From assembly GCA_019279435.1 (NCBI GenBank), contig JAAALK010000082.1, positions 18,567,116 through 18,631,115 of the forward strand: DNA of 64,000 bases, written 5' to 3'. The position numbers were made by a program, and so were the translations under genes. The notes beneath the pieces were generated by a model. The model did not search any database. It was not told the DNA's origin and saw only the letters and a program-made list of their open reading frames with translations. Source of the DNA: Zizania palustris (lineage: Eukaryota > Streptophyta > Magnoliopsida > Poales > Poaceae). The stretch's first letter is position 1. The number at the start of each line of letters is the position of its first letter. This document shows, piece by piece, positions 42,400 through 54,463 of the stretch.

Positions 42400-42404
42400 T
42401 AGAG
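42400..42404. repeat. Element C right target duplication TAGAG
   Basis: Perfect copy of 19897-19901, directly after the LTR end CCTACA. Confidence 0.9.
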
Positions 42405-42800
42405 TGACTCCATTCTTTCTTCCAAATGCAGAGCCGAGCTATTCCATTATTAGAATGTAGAACAGAGCCATTTCATTATATCAGATTTCTGAACCAAATG
42501 CTATCTAAACACAGTAACCGACTGTCAGTTATCATGAGTAGTATGTGGCCCTCTCCTCATGGATCGATGATTTAGGGTAATTGTTATCCGTAAAATTGTA
42601 TGCTATCATAGCTACTCTCAGTTTCCCTCTTTGTTTGTATGTCGCGACTCATGATAAAAATCTGGTTGCTGATCTCATAGCCGGTGACGTACAGACAAGA
42701 CTAATTGGGGATGAGCTGATAGAGCATTAACTAATTAATCTACCCGAAGATTCGATATTACCGCACATTTTCTGATTAACTTGTCCATAGCCTAGATAGG
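42405..42800. other. Unassigned DNA between elements C and G
   Basis: 396 bp with no credible ORF. Together with 19875-19901 it was continuous before C inserted. The first 110 bp (ATTCTTTCTTCCAAATGCAG to AACCAAATGCTATCTAAACA) have two imperfect GAGCC..TTCCATTAT blocks and look like part of a small DNA transposon, but I see no clear terminal inverted repeats. The rest is unique-looking AT-rich sequence. Confidence 0.4.
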
Positions 42801-43908
42801 TGTTGGTGTAGTTTTTGGTCACACGCGTGGCCTATGAGATCTACTTAACTCCAGTGCATGTCCTATAATCTTAGAAGAAAGAAGATTCTGAGCGTGTCAA
42901 TCAGTTTGACCCTGTAACTGATAAGGAATCATAAAAGACAATGTTAATAGCAACGCCGATCGGCTATCAAGCGATGGAAAGAATAGAATAAACAGGAATA
43001 AGCATGCCTATCAGCCATGGGGATGATGACCATGCCCATGCTATCAAGCAGAACTCTCTATCGGCCGATAGGATAACACCTTTGCGAATCAGGGCCGATG
43101 AGCACCTTTCATATGAATATAGGACATAGCGTGGAAACAAAGATAACCTATTGACTTATACTCCAATAGAAACTAAAGCAAGCATGTCAAATAACATATT
43201 CATATCATTAAGTCACCATAATAGCAAGACCGAACCTAACCGAGATAATCGCTAATCACGATAAATCAATACCACTTCAACGCATCAAGTATACTTTATT
43301 TAGATAAATGGTACACAACATGAACAAGATATAATAGATGAAGATGTCAGACTTAACCGATGAAGCCTTAAACTATGACTCCTAATTCACATCAATCTAA
43401 GAGATCAAAACTGATGCAACCTTAGACCTAGCAAAATACCAAGATAAACCCAGCAGTCACACCAATCGGGCCGATACCTCAAGAGATCGATACAATTCAT
43501 CCTCGAAGAACAAACCTCAAGTGATGTGACCATTGGGGTGGCGGGACTCACCTCTTCGCCAGAGATCAAGATGATGCAGCCCGGTTCCAAGTGCCAAGTC
43601 CCGTCAGGATTAACCTTGGGAATACAAGGGTGGCAATGCGCCAAAGGTAGTAGTTTGTAGAGGTTGATTGTGTGTGTAAACCTAGCTAATTAGATACATA
43701 TTTATAGCCTAGAGACTTGCCGTCCAAGTAATCCACATTGTAACCAATTTTGGATCATCCTTATCTTCTTTCTCCTACATCGGCTCCTGCATGTCCGGTC
43801 ATATTATAACAATATGGACAACCACCTTTGACCGGACCCCTCTTTGACTTCTATTGATCACGCGGCTTCCCTGATGGGCCTGGAGCATACTAAATCTTGG
43901 CGTCAACA
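42801..43908 (-). repeat. Element G 3' LTR (1108 bp)
   Basis: The plus strand begins TGTTGGTGTAG and ends GGCGTCAACA. A minus-strand TATAAAT box lies at 43700-43706. The left end is inferred from the TGTTG/CAACA symmetry; ATAGG at 42796-42800 would be the target duplication. No second copy is in the window. Confidence 0.65.
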
Positions 43909-43924
43909 TATGCCCCCAATTTTA
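43909..43924 (-). other. Element G polypurine tract
   Basis: The minus strand reads AAAATTGGGGGCATA before the LTR start TGTTGACGCC, matching the layout GGGGGCATG-TGTT seen in B and F. Confidence 0.7.
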
Positions 43925-44544
43925 GAGCATTAAATGGCTTTTGATGCTTTGAAATTACCAACCATCATCACCCTTGCCATCACATCTTTCAAACGTCTAG
44001 ACGTGTTATCTTTTCACACTCATTAATTGTAGCCGAAACCTTTCACCTTCTGGTACTTTATAACTTTTTTCTCGGGTCACAGTTCCATAATATCTTTTTC
44101 TTCATTTTCTGCTTCTTCCTCCTTGGCCATTCACAACTACGGCGGGTGTCACCTGGTCTGATGCATTTACATTTCTTTATGGCGGCATCAGGCCAGGCTT
44201 TATCCCACACAATTTTGTACTAGCATTCTTTACGCCGAAGATTCGGTTCCTCTAATCTTGGGCATGCAAAGATCTCAACGCTTTGAAAATTGTACTCATG
44301 ATTACCTTTTGTCGAATGTTGCAGGTGGCCCCACCAGATCGGGTGGGATCATTTTGACCCGATTGCTGATGAGTTACCTTTTTCTTTATAATTACCCCGA
44401 TCACTCCACCTTTCCTCTTCACGCTTTCTGCCTACTATTCACTCTTGCCCCCTGAGCTCGTTGCCATCTACTTTTGGTTCCACTTGCGATCGCCACCATT
44501 TGCTGTCTTCTCCATCACCGATCCACCCGCTGGCAACGCCAACG
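43925..44544 (+). promoter_or_regulatory. Upstream region of the antisense PMD gene
   Basis: 620 bp without a credible ORF. A TTTATAATTA box lies at 44385-44394, then a C/T-rich segment with CACTCTTGCCC and CCATCACC, typical of a plant 5' UTR, leading to the ATG at 44545. This suggests the antisense gene had its own promoter. Confidence 0.45.
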
Positions 44545-44900
44545 ATGGCCACCATCAACGTGATTCCCGAGGTAAGCTTTCGGCATTCTCCTCTTTTCGT
44601 TGTTTTTCTGTCCTTCTTGATTCATCCACCGTCTTTACTCACTTTTCCTCTTTGCTTTTATTATTTCTTTTGTTTTCTACCGGTAGAACCCAAGGAACTA
44701 GATCTCGATCCCCATTGCTGGCCACACAACCGATCACTTTCTAGGTCTTATGGGTAACCCCGATCCTATTGATATCAAAAATTCAGAAACCAATCGGATC
44801 CCTTTTAAACATTCTTCCATATTGTCTTCTCATTGACATCTTAGCTTTAGGGCCTTCCCTTCCCTACTTCTTGACTGGTGTGATTGGTACCTTAGGGTAT
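44545..44900 (+). pseudogene. Antisense PMD gene, first exon(s), cut by element F
   Basis: The ATG at 44545 encodes MATINVIPE, followed by a consensus donor (G|GTAAGC at 44572) and a T-rich stretch ending in CCGGTAG at 44686. The next part reads EPKELDLDPHCWPHNRSLS in one frame before a stop. The sequence continues to 44900, where F is inserted, and resumes at 54464. Splice sites are inferred from consensus only. Confidence 0.5.
44896..44900. repeat. Element F left target duplication GGTAT
   Basis: GGTAT directly before the F LTR, identical to 54459-54463. Confidence 0.88.
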
Positions 44901-46175
44901 TGTTTATAGCAAAAAATGGCATTAATGGTCAAACTAGGCAAATACTGAAAAATGGTATTTTTGATCGAAAATATGTCAAACCTGGCAAAGGCCGGTCTGA
45001 CCGGCTATGGTAGGCCGGTCCCACCGGCCAGGTCCGGTCAGACCGGACTCATGGGCTCAGTTAGACTGGCCAGGGTCTAGATTATGGATCCGAGGAGGAT
45101 TCAAGGTATTTTCGCCCAAAACTTATCTCAATAGGGTTTTGGCCACATCTAACTCTATCTCTAACTAGGGATAACCAGCCCACCCCCTATAAATGCAAGG
45201 GGCAAGGCCGATTCAAGGGCTCTCTCCAATCCACACACCCAAAGCCCTAGCTTTGAATCACATTTATTTTCTTTACTTTTTGTACCTTCGTGGGTTTGCT
45301 TGAAAGCACTCTGTCTACCGCGTCCATAATCATGGTAACCCTTTCTGGTTTGCTTGTGAACCTCCCGCTAATCCACGTAATGGATTGCTATCCTTTTTAT
45401 CGGTTTTTACAGCACTACTCGGCAATTCGGCCCTTTGGTCGAATTGTGTTTGATCTCTTATTATATTTGCAGGGCAATTGTCTCTCTGAACACTTTTGCA
45501 AAATTTGGAGCCGATCGGATCTCGTTTGCTAGGCCGTCCGGGTTCTAACAGATTGGATCTACCGCCGCCAGTTCGACCGGAGGTACAAGGCCGGTCTGAC
45601 TGGAGCCTTTCATCAGGCTATTGTCGGCAACGGCTGGTCAGACCAAAGGTGCCCCGCTGGTCCGACCGGGATACTCCGCACTGCACCAAAGCCCTTCGCC
45701 GGAGCCTCATGCGCTGAAGCCTGTGTACTTTGAAGCCTATCTCGCCGGTCTGACCGGGAGGGCTCCGCTGATCCGACCGAAGCCCTCCGCACTGTGCCGG
45801 AGTCTACTTCACAGCTATCTTCGGGATGCACCCAAAACCCCTTCGCAACCTCTAGTCCGACCGAGGTTGTACCTCTGGTCTGACCGAGCTTGAGGCCGAA
45901 GGTTCCCTAGGGACCCTTCAGACCAGACTCTGCTGTAACTCCGAATCGGCCTCCGAATTGGCCGATTCCAGGTATTTTGGTCATTCTGTCACTATTTACA
46001 TTATTACTAATACTTTTCGGCCAATTGGATTAAAATATTAATTATTTATATGATTGCCTGGCGACTCCAAATCCCTTGTCACTATCTAGGGTAGTCGGAA
46101 CGCGATGTCGGTATCGTTGTGATACTTTTGGATGTCGAACCGGCCCAAGTGCGGGAGCGCATTTCTGCGTCTACA
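44901..46175 (+). repeat. Element F 5' LTR (1275 bp)
   Basis: It starts TGTTTATAGC and ends CGTCTACA. The TATAAAT box is at 45188-45194. It has at least ten near-palindromes of the type CCGGTCTGACCGG, for example at about 44995, 45035, 45592, 45750 and 45885. It is homologous to the reversed LTR of A. Confidence 0.88.
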
Positions 46176-46313
46176 CACATTCTGTCAAATCCGTTGGGGA
46201 CAACACCAACTATGACTACTACCTTTACATTGGCAGCGGGTACCTCTACTACGTCTACATCAACTACATCGCCGATGAACACTATGGGGAGCGAAGACAT
46301 CGACGACCGCAAC

Positions 46314-48051
46314 ATGATGACACCCACCATGGCGGTCAATCTGAGGAAGACCGAGCAAAGATGAAAGCAAAAAAGAAGGAACTCGAGGAACTGATGCTCA
46401 GAGATTGCATAAAGAGACGCTTGGGCTTCGTCATGCGCGACAACCTCAACTTAACCTAGGTACGCCCATCACCAATCACTAGTAATCCGCCAGCACAACA
46501 TATTTATAGCAGAACCAACGACAATACTGGAAAACCATCACGTTTCCGGCTACTTCATCCATCGCCGAAACACATAACTACACTTATGGCCAGGCAAACC
46601 CAGCCTATCAAGCACCACCGCCGCCTGTGCCCATACCTACTCTGTCACCACCGCTCGCACTGCACACTCCCACACCATAGCATAGGCCAGAGCATGTCGA
46701 TATACCGCCACGCGTCCCGCCACCACATGAAAGACACACGCAAGCATTAGATCACGATGATATCGAGGAACGTATTCGCGCGCTATTTAGGGAATGCACC
46801 GGCTTTGCACCTCAGGATAGAGCTAGGGTTTATCTAAAACCATATCCCGACCACTTTGACACCATTCCATACCCTTGCGGTTATAGAGTCCCAGATTTCA
46901 TGAAATTTGATGGCGAGGGTAGTAAATCCACATTAGAAAACATTAGCCAATTTCTAGCACAATGTGGTGAAGCTAGCGGGTCGGATGCATTAAAACTCAG
47001 GTTATTTTCCCTATCGTTGTCCAGCACCGCATTCACTTGGTTTTTGGTGCTTCCACCGAATTCCGTGTAGACATGGGCTCAACTAGAGCAGAAGTTTCAT
47101 GATTATTTCTACACAGGCGAGACCGATCTTAGGCTATCACACCACACGGTGATTAAGCAAAAATCTAGCGAAAGTGTTTCTGAGTATGTTAAACGCTTTA
47201 GAGACACCATGAATAAATGTTTTAGCCTAAACGTATCGGAAAGAGACCTAGCAGATCTAGCATTCAATGGCCTATGGGCAAAAATTAAGGAGCGTATGGA
47301 TAATCAAAACCTCTTGGATGTTAGCCAAGTGTTGCAACAGGCTCTGGTCTAGGAAGGCCGGGCCAAAGATATAAAATTCGTTAAAACTTTTAAAAAACCA
47401 AGGGCTGAGAGCCACACTATGGAACACTCCAACGAGGGAGAATCCGAAGAGGAAGAGGATCCGACTGATACGTACATGGCCGAATGGACTTGGAGCACAA
47501 AGTCCAAGCCCGTCACCTGCTTCGAATTGCGGCCGTCTCCCTATAAGAGTCGTCCTAATGAAATTAGATATTCATTCGACGTAACTAAATGTGATAAGAT
47601 ATTTGAATTCCTATTAAAAAATCAACTCCTACAGCTACCAAAAGGGCAAGTCATGCCATCCGCCGATGAATTAAAAAAGCGTCCCTACTGCAAGTGGCAT
47701 GATTCACATTCTCACTACACTAACGATTGCAACGTTTTTTGTCGGTAGGTACAATCGGCCATAGAGGAAGGATGATTGAAAATAGAGGCAAACCCAAAGA
47801 TGAAATTAGTCAGAGACCCTTTTCCCATAAACAATGTTGAGCTAGAAGGAAAGAAGGTGTTGATTCGGCCAGAGCAGGCCGAGTCGGCTAAAGGGAAAGC
47901 AATCATCATAGGGGACACTCGCACACGCACACTTGTACCAAATAATCTGGAGGTAGGAGTGTGGAAGGAAAATATTAAGCCATCATCTTCGGCCAAGCAT
48001 CGCAGAAGGCCGAAGGTCACTTACAAGATGCTTTTGGACAAGCACCAGTGA
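46314..48051 (+). pseudogene. Element F gag, broken
   Basis: It begins MM at 46314, homologous to the Gag start of A, but a one-base deletion shifts the frame within the first ten codons. About 190 bp present in A are missing near 46460. The capsid follows (IRALFRECTGFAPQDRARVY, SVSEYVKRFRDTMNKCFSLN), with a TAG at 47068-47070 where A has CAG. The piece 47419-47748 has the Cys/His cluster (RPYCKWHDSHSHYTNDC). The final piece (47776-48051) continues toward the linker. Confidence 0.8.
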
Positions 48052-48097
48052 AGGTCCGAAAGAAGAGGTGTTTGTCCACGGGCTCCGGGACGGTCGA

Positions 48098-48390
48098 ATA
48101 CCTCGAGGAGGATGAACCTCGCGAGGGTCGAGTTCGGACCTCAAGGCCCGAACACCCCTTCGGAGTGGATACAGCCTCCGGCAGGGTTCAGACCTCAGTG
48201 GCCGAACCCCCCTCTGGGTTGGTCCCAACCTCCCGCAGGGTTCGGACCTCAGTGGCCAGACCCTCCCCTGGCTGGTTCCAGCTTCCGGGAGGATTCAAGC
48301 CTTAGTGGCCAAACCCACCTCCTCCGAGCGGGCTGCATCCTCCTGATGGACTCGGCCTCCAGTGGCCGAGCCTGCCTCCACCATGGCCTA
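48098..48390 (+). repeat. Element F 54-bp minisatellite (about five units)
   Basis: The GACCTCAGTGGCC core recurs at about 48137, 48191, 48245, 48299 and 48352, a period of 54 bp. It encodes an 18-residue Pro/Trp-rich repeat (GFRPQWPNPPLGWSQPPA). It is homologous to the array in A. Confidence 0.88.
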
Positions 48391-49290
48391 ATTTAACTCC
48401 GGCTTGGCAGGACCCTTCGCTGGTCTGGTCCGAGGTACCATCGATGTGGTCGGGCTTCCAACAGGCCAACAGGTTTGGCACTCAATGGGCGAAACCGCTA
48501 GAGCCTCCGATGTCACCACCCTACTGCTGGACGATGGCTCCAACTTGGCCTCCACCGCCGGAGAACTATGGGTAGTGTCCGGCTACTAACACTCACATTT
48601 CTTATAGTGTATCTGAGTGTCAGGTTTGGGGGCTGGCGCAGGATGATAGCATTATTCACGGCCTATCCGTAGTACCTCAGAACTGGGCTCCGCGAGATGT
48701 CACCGGAGGAGATGAACGTGAAGACGCCTCGCAGGTTATAGTCATCAGGGTTGGATCCCAAGAAGTCCCAATCTTGAAGAGTGCCCCAATGAGATAGCGC
48801 GAAGACCCGGCCGAAGCCCGGTCTGACCGGCCTACTGTGGCCGATCCGATCGGCCTTACAACGGCTTTCGGCACAGACCGGTCTGACCGGCCCACTATGG
48901 CCGGTCCGATCGACCAGGAGCAGGAGACCTCTCATGGCAAGCGCAAGATATCCAAGGCCGATACAAACAAGTCCCCTTCGGCCAAAAATGCTAGGAGCAA
49001 GACCGTGGCACCCGACACCCGTCCTCAGCCATCGTGGGCACCCTCGGGGATGTTCTAATCACAAAAGAGAAGATTACAGCGCTTGTGGGCACACGAGATA
49101 CGAGATGGGAAGGCCGAGGAGGCACGAGACGTGTTTTTTTGAGGAAATCCGTCCTCGGCCCACGGTGAAGAAAGTCTAGAGACCTAGGCTAGTCATGGTG
49201 GATGACTCGGCCCCCGTTGTTAGCTCCGACGAAGATGATTTGCTCGATGACAACTACACTCCCGTCTCTGAGGGGCCCGCTCCTTAGGCA

Positions 49291-49960
49291 ATGGACATTG
49301 GCATCGTCATGTTGCCTTTCGAGTTCGCTCCACTGCAGGAGGAGGCTGGGGTCACTCAGCTAGAACTTGGCCCGCGGGACGCCATATTCGAGAAGCCCAG
49401 AGAGACGAACCGTCACCTAAGACCCCTCTACATAAGGGGACACATCGACGGGAGGCCTATCTCGAGGATGCTTGTCGATGGTGGCACCACCGTGAACCTA
49501 ATGCCATACTCCCTTGTAAGGAAGCTCGACAAGGATGACAATGACCTAAAGAAGACCAACGTCACCCTCAACAGCTTCAATGGTGACACGACGGAAGCTA
49601 AGGGGGTATTGTCCCTAGAACTGACGGTGGGAAACAAGATGCTACCCACTGCTTTCTTTGTCATCGATGTATAAGGCAATTATAATGTATTGCTTGGGCG
49701 TGACTGGATCCACGAAAATTAGTGTGTGCCGTCCACCTTGCATCAACACCTAATACAATGGGATAGCAACGAAGTCCAGATAGTGTACACCGATACATTG
49801 GCCCATGTTAGTTTGGCCGATGCGTCCGGCGACGCCACCCATGATGAGATAGAATGCTTGTCAGGGCGGGACCTCTTGGATTATGACTTTGTTAGTGTGT
49901 CATAGGGGAGGTTCGTTCCTATTTCCATGAAGCCGGCCGGTGTGGCTCGGTTGTGTCTAA
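49291..49960 (+). pseudogene. Element F retropepsin
   Basis: ISRMLVDGGTTVNLMPYSL is the active site with the Tat-type DGG, followed by LSLELTVGNKMLPTAFFVI. The frame is stopped at 49672-49674 by TAA where A has CAA. The rest (YNVLLGRDWIHEN) is readable downstream. Confidence 0.8.
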
Positions 49961-49969
49961 TATAGTAGA

Positions 49970-51202
49970 ATGTCTAGCGCTAATCTTGATTGGCTAAAAT
50001 CTCGCGTGGAGTATTATCGGTCTTCTCAAGATGGTATCGCCGAAGCCATTGAAGATTTTAGCGAGGTAGAAAAATTAGGTCAAGGCTTCTCGTCGGACGA
50101 CCCTTTGGAACAAGTAGACATAGGAGATGGTAGTGTTCCGAGGCCGACGTTTGTAAATCGGAATTTGAATAATGATGTAAAGGCCGAAGTAATAAAATTG
50201 CTTCAATCATATGTTGATTGCTTCGCATGGGACTACAACAAGATGCCCAGGTTAAGCCGAGAGCTTGTTGAGGATCGGCTCCCCATCAAACTCGGGTTTA
50301 GGCCTTATAAACAGCCACCGTGCCGCTTCAATTCGGCCATTTATGACCGAGTTAAAGAGGAGGTTGAATGTCTGTTAGCGGAAGGTTTTATTAGGCCATG
50401 CAGATACGCGGAAGGGGTCTCTAACATCATGCCAGTCGAGAAGAAAGAGAGTGGCAAGATCCGCATCTGTGTCAACTTCAGGGATTTGAACAAGGCCACT
50501 CCGAAAGATGAATATCCCATGCCAATAGCCGACATGTTGATCAACGATGCCTTGGGACACAAGGTACTAAGTTTTCTTGATGGTAACACTGGTTATAATC
50601 AAATCTTTATGGCCAAAGAAGATGTTTTTAGAATGGCTTTTCGCTGCCCGGGTTTTGTCGGCTTGTTTGAGTGGGTAGTAATGACGTTTGGGTTAAAGAA
50701 TGCTAGCTCCACATACCAACATGCCATGAACTTAATCTTTCATGACTTGCTATGAGTTATGTTAGAAGTTTATATAGATGATGTTGTGGTCAAATCGGAT
50801 GCTATGGAAAACCACCTCGCCGATTTGAGATTTGCTTTCGAAAGAATGCGCCAGAATGGCTTAAAAATGAACCCGCTCAAGTGTGCTTTTGGTGTGTTGG
50901 CGGGTAAGTTCTTGGGATTCATGATTCATGAAAGAGGCATTGAAATTGATCCTAAGAGGCTTGAGAAAATTAGAGGATGTGTAGCACCGACATGTAATAA
51001 AGATGTGCAGAAACTGCTAGGCAAAGTTAATTATTTGTGTCGCTTTATATCTAACTTGTCTGGCAAAATTGATGATTTCGTCCAAATACTCCGGCTAAAA
51101 AATGAAGCCGAGTTCACTTGGGGGGTAAGCCAGCAACGCATGTTCGAGAAAATCAAAGAGTGCTTATCGACGCCGCCAGTGGTAAGGGCGCCGAAGGCCT
51201 AG
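49970..51202 (+). pseudogene. Element F reverse transcriptase
   Basis: The open piece 49970-50755 encodes MSSANLDWLKSRVEYYRSSQ, DRVKEEVECLLAEGFIRP and VNFRDLNKATPKDEYPMP. After a TGA, 50759-51202 encodes the catalytic LEVYIDDVVVKSDAM and the thumb. The pieces are in the same frame apart from the stop. The catalytic aspartates are intact. Confidence 0.86.
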
Positions 51203-52010
51203 ATTCCATTTCAGCTTTATATTGCCGCGGAGGAGAGTGTGATTGGAGCCGTGTTGACTCAAGACGTCGTAGGAAGAGAGTACATCATCACCTTCTTGAG
51301 TCGTCGACTTCTAGATGCCGAGACAAGGTACGTGTTTGTGGAGCATTTGTGTTTATCCCTCTATTATGCATGTACCAAGTTACATCACTATCTTCTCCCT
51401 AGCACATGTATTATCACTTGCCAAACGGATGTCATAAAATACATGTTGCAAAAGCCGATTCTAAGTGGTAGAATCGGCAAGTGGGCGTATGCGTTAATTG
51501 AATATGATTTGGCTTATGAACTGTTGAAAGCTATGAAAGGCCAAGTCATGGCTAATTTTATAGTGGGTCACCACGTAGATGTCAATTGGGGCGATAAAGT
51601 CGCTTTGATTGAAATACTACCATGGAAACTGTACTTCGATGGTTCGGCTTGCAAAAATGGCCAAGGTGTCGGAGTGGTGCTCGTATCACCAAGTGGTATG
51701 CACTTTGAGACCTCGGCCCATTTAGAATTTCATTCAACCGATAATCAAGCCGAATATGAAGCCCTATTGCTAGGTCTTGAGTTGTTAGACTCCATGGGTG
51801 TGAAATATATTCATGCATAGAGTGATTCTTTATTAGTCGTGCAACAACTAGCCAAGCTTGCTCAATGTTTTAACTGTTTGCTAAATAGCTACTTGGATAA
51901 GTTTTTAGACTTAATTTCTACCTTTAATGATTTTGAGATTACTCATGTGTCTAGAGAGGCTAACTAACTTGCAAATGACTTGGCTCAACAAGCATCAGGC
52001 TACAAATTAG
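51203..52010 (+). pseudogene. Element F RNase H and second RNase H
   Basis: RNase H: IGAVLTQDVVGREYIITFLS and KPILSGRIGKWAYALIEYDL. Second RNase H: LYFDGSACKNGQGVGVVLVS with the first aspartate, then STDNQAEYEALLLGLELLDS, and after stops HVSREAN and LANDLAQQASG. This copy still has the active-site block that A has lost. Confidence 0.85.
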
Positions 52011-52178
52011 GAGAGGTAAATTCTGCACACGTGAAAAGCCGATGTTTGAAGATGATGTAGCACCCGAGGGTACTACTGTCGGTCTGATCGGCTTTGTAAG
52101 AATGGTTCGACCACCCTTGCATTCCCGGTCCGACCGACCATGTCAGGATGGTTAGACCGAACCGTGCCAAATGACCGG

Positions 52179-52855
52179 TGTAGGACCGACCAGAGGGGGG
52201 GGTGAATGGGCGCCTAAAATTTTTTTCGAATCAATGGCCTGCTCCCAACACCCAACGCACCTCAAAAGACTTAGCAGGAAAACACGAACATATCAAAAAA
52301 CCTAAAAGTATCTAGCCTATAAACGACTGGTGTACTATACAAAGAAACACCAACATAGTACTAATAGGTAGAATAACAAGGCATTTAAAACATGGGCAGA
52401 TCAAGGTTCACAGAAATAAACCATCATAGAAATAACTCTGAGTGCACGTTAAAAGGAGATGAAAGGTTACTGTTCAAGGTTGTCTCCAGTTCGGTACTTG
52501 ACGAAGCCTGCAGCGTCGAAGCCTGTAGTTGTCGAAGCGTGTCGCAATTGTGTCGAAGCCTGCTTCGAAGATCTTTGTGCGAAGTCTGATGTAGTCAAGG
52601 CTGGTTCAGAGCAGTCGAGCGAAGCCTTCCTCTCCAAAATGTATACTTCGAAACAAACACAAAAATTCGAAGCCTACACACGCATACTTCGCTTGAACAG
52701 TGAACAACCTTGCCAAAAGAAGAGCTTCGGAGTGTTAAACGATCTTCAAAGAACAAACCGTACAAACACTCCGAAAAATGTGACCTGCTGAGCGTAGCTC
52801 CGAAACTAGCTCCACAACACTCTTCAAACGAGGTGTAAAACAGAACTTCGAACTA
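52179..52855 (-). repeat. Reversed Sirevirus-type LTR fragment inside element F
   Basis: TGTAGGACCGACCAGAGGGG at 52179 is the reverse complement of the element C LTR end, and CCCATTCACCC is readable on the minus strand. The body has TTCGAAG-type motifs. The right end near 52855 is set where Tat integrase-like sequence resumes. It is only about 680 bp, so truncated, and it replaces the integrase core. Confidence 0.75.
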
Positions 52856-53170
52856 AGGCATAGAAAAACCAGCGAGGTGTACTTCGCAGATTTTGGTGTG
52901 GAAGACGATTTTGCCCTTAGGCACTATGAGTTCAAAATTTGGTAAATTGTCACCTAGTTGAGAAGGACCTTTTAAGGTAGTTGGAATCACTCCAGGCAAT
53001 GCATATGTCCTAGAATCTTTACAAGGAGAGTGATTTCGAAGGGCTTTGAATGGTAGATATTTAAAAAAGTACTTCCCAAGTGTGTGGCAAGACACTTGAA
53101 GTGTTAAAAGGACGATATTGCAAGTATCGCCCAAGGCCCGTCGTGCTTTTAGCTCACTAAGTTTGCTAAA
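52856..53170 (+). pseudogene. Element F integrase C-terminal remnant
   Basis: The sequence is similar to the region just downstream of the integrase core in B (14400-14780), read in the opposite direction: gacgattttgcccttaggca and the following 250 bp. It contains several stops. The zinc domain and catalytic core are missing. Confidence 0.7.
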
Positions 53171-53184
53171 AGGCAGGGGGCATG
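53171..53184 (+). other. Element F polypurine tract
   Basis: AGGCAGGGGGCATG directly before the 3' LTR start TGTTTATAGC. Confidence 0.8.
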
Positions 53185-54458
53185 TGTTTATAGCAAAAAA
53201 TGGCATTAATGGTCAAACTAGGAAAATACTAAAAAATGGTATTTTTGACCGAAAATATGTTAAACCTAGCAAAGGTCGGTCTGAACGGCTATGGTAGGCT
53301 GGTTCCACCGGCCAGGTCTGGTCAGACCGTACCCATGGGCTCAATTAGACCGGCCAGGGTCCAGATTATGGATCCAAGGAGGATTCGAGGTATTTTCGCC
53401 CAAAACTTATCTCAATAGGGTTTTGGTCGCATCTAACTCTATCTCTAGCCAAGGATAACCATCCCACCCCCTATATATACTAGGGGCAATGCCGATTCAA
53501 GGGCTCTCTCTAATCCACACACCCAAAGCCCTAGCTTTGAATCACATTTATTTTCTTTACTTTTTGTACCTTCGTGGGTTTGCTTGAAAGCCCTCCGTCT
53601 GCCGCGTCTATAATCATGGTAACCCTTGCTGGTTTGCTTGTGAACCTCCCGCTAATCCACGTAACGAATTGCTATCCTTTTTATCGGTTTTTCCGCCCTA
53701 CTCGGCAATTCGGCCCTTTGGCCGAATTGTGTTTGATCTATTATTATCTTTGTAGGGCAATTCTCTCTATGAACACCTCTGCAAAATTTGGAGCAAATCG
53801 GATCTCGTTTGCTAGGCCGTCCAGGTTCTAACAGATTGGATCTGCCATCGCCGGTTCTACCGGAGGTACAAGGCCGGTCTGACCGGAGCCTTTCGTCAGG
53901 CTATTGTCGGCAATGGCCGATCAGACCGAAGGTGCCCCACCAGTCTGACTGGGATACTCCGCACTACACCGAAGTCCTTCACCAGAGCCTCACGTGCCGG
54001 AGCCTGTGTACTTCGAAGCCTACCTCGCCGGTCTGACCGGGAGGGCTCCGCCGGTCCGACCGGAGCCCTCCGCACCGTGCCGGAGTCTACTTCGCAACTA
54101 TCTTCGGGACGTGCCCAAAACCCCTTCGCAACCTCCAGTCCGACCGAGGTTGTACCTCCAGTCTGACCGAGCTTGAGGCCGAAGGTGCCCTAGGGATCCT
54201 TCGGACCAGACTCTGCTGTAACTCCGAATCGGCCTCCGAATTGGCCGATTCTAGGTATTTTGGTCATTTTGTCACTGTTTACATTATTACTAATACTTTT
54301 CAGCCTATTGGATTAAAATATTAATTATTTATCTGTTTGCCTGGTGACTCCAAATCCCTTATCACTATCCAGGGTAGTCGGAACATGACGTCGGTATCGT
54401 TGCGATACTTTTGGATGTCAAACCGGCCCATGTGTGGGGGCGCATTTCTGCATCAATA
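53185..54458 (+). repeat. Element F 3' LTR (1274 bp)
   Basis: It starts TGTTTATAGC and ends TGCATCAATA, where the usual final ACA has become ATA, followed by GGTAT. It is collinear with the 5' LTR, with many C/T and G/A differences. Confidence 0.88.
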
Positions 54459-54463
54459 GGTAT
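54459..54463. repeat. Element F right target duplication GGTAT
   Basis: Identical to 44896-44900. Confidence 0.88.

Larger units (their letters stand above)
44901..54458 (+). mobile_element. Element F: Ty3/gypsy Tat-lineage retrotransposon, same family as A, integrase lost
   Basis: 9,558 bp with GGTAT on both sides. The plus-strand order is 5' LTR, degraded primer site, gag, Pro/Trp repeat, protease, RT, RNase H and second RNase H. Then come a reversed Sirevirus LTR fragment (about 52179-52855), a small integrase C-terminal remnant, polypurine tract and 3' LTR. The LTRs differ by roughly 7% by eye, so it is the oldest datable insertion here. Nearly every coding part has stops. Confidence 0.9.

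Noticed and set aside
42405..42520. MITE or hAT-like element interrupted by C
   Set aside because: Suggestive internal repeats, but I could not find matching terminal inverted repeats or a target duplication, so it is left as unassigned DNA.
48098..48390. Regular repeats considered as a CRISPR array
   Set aside because: Units are contiguous without unique spacers, translate in frame as a protein repeat, and the genome is a plant.
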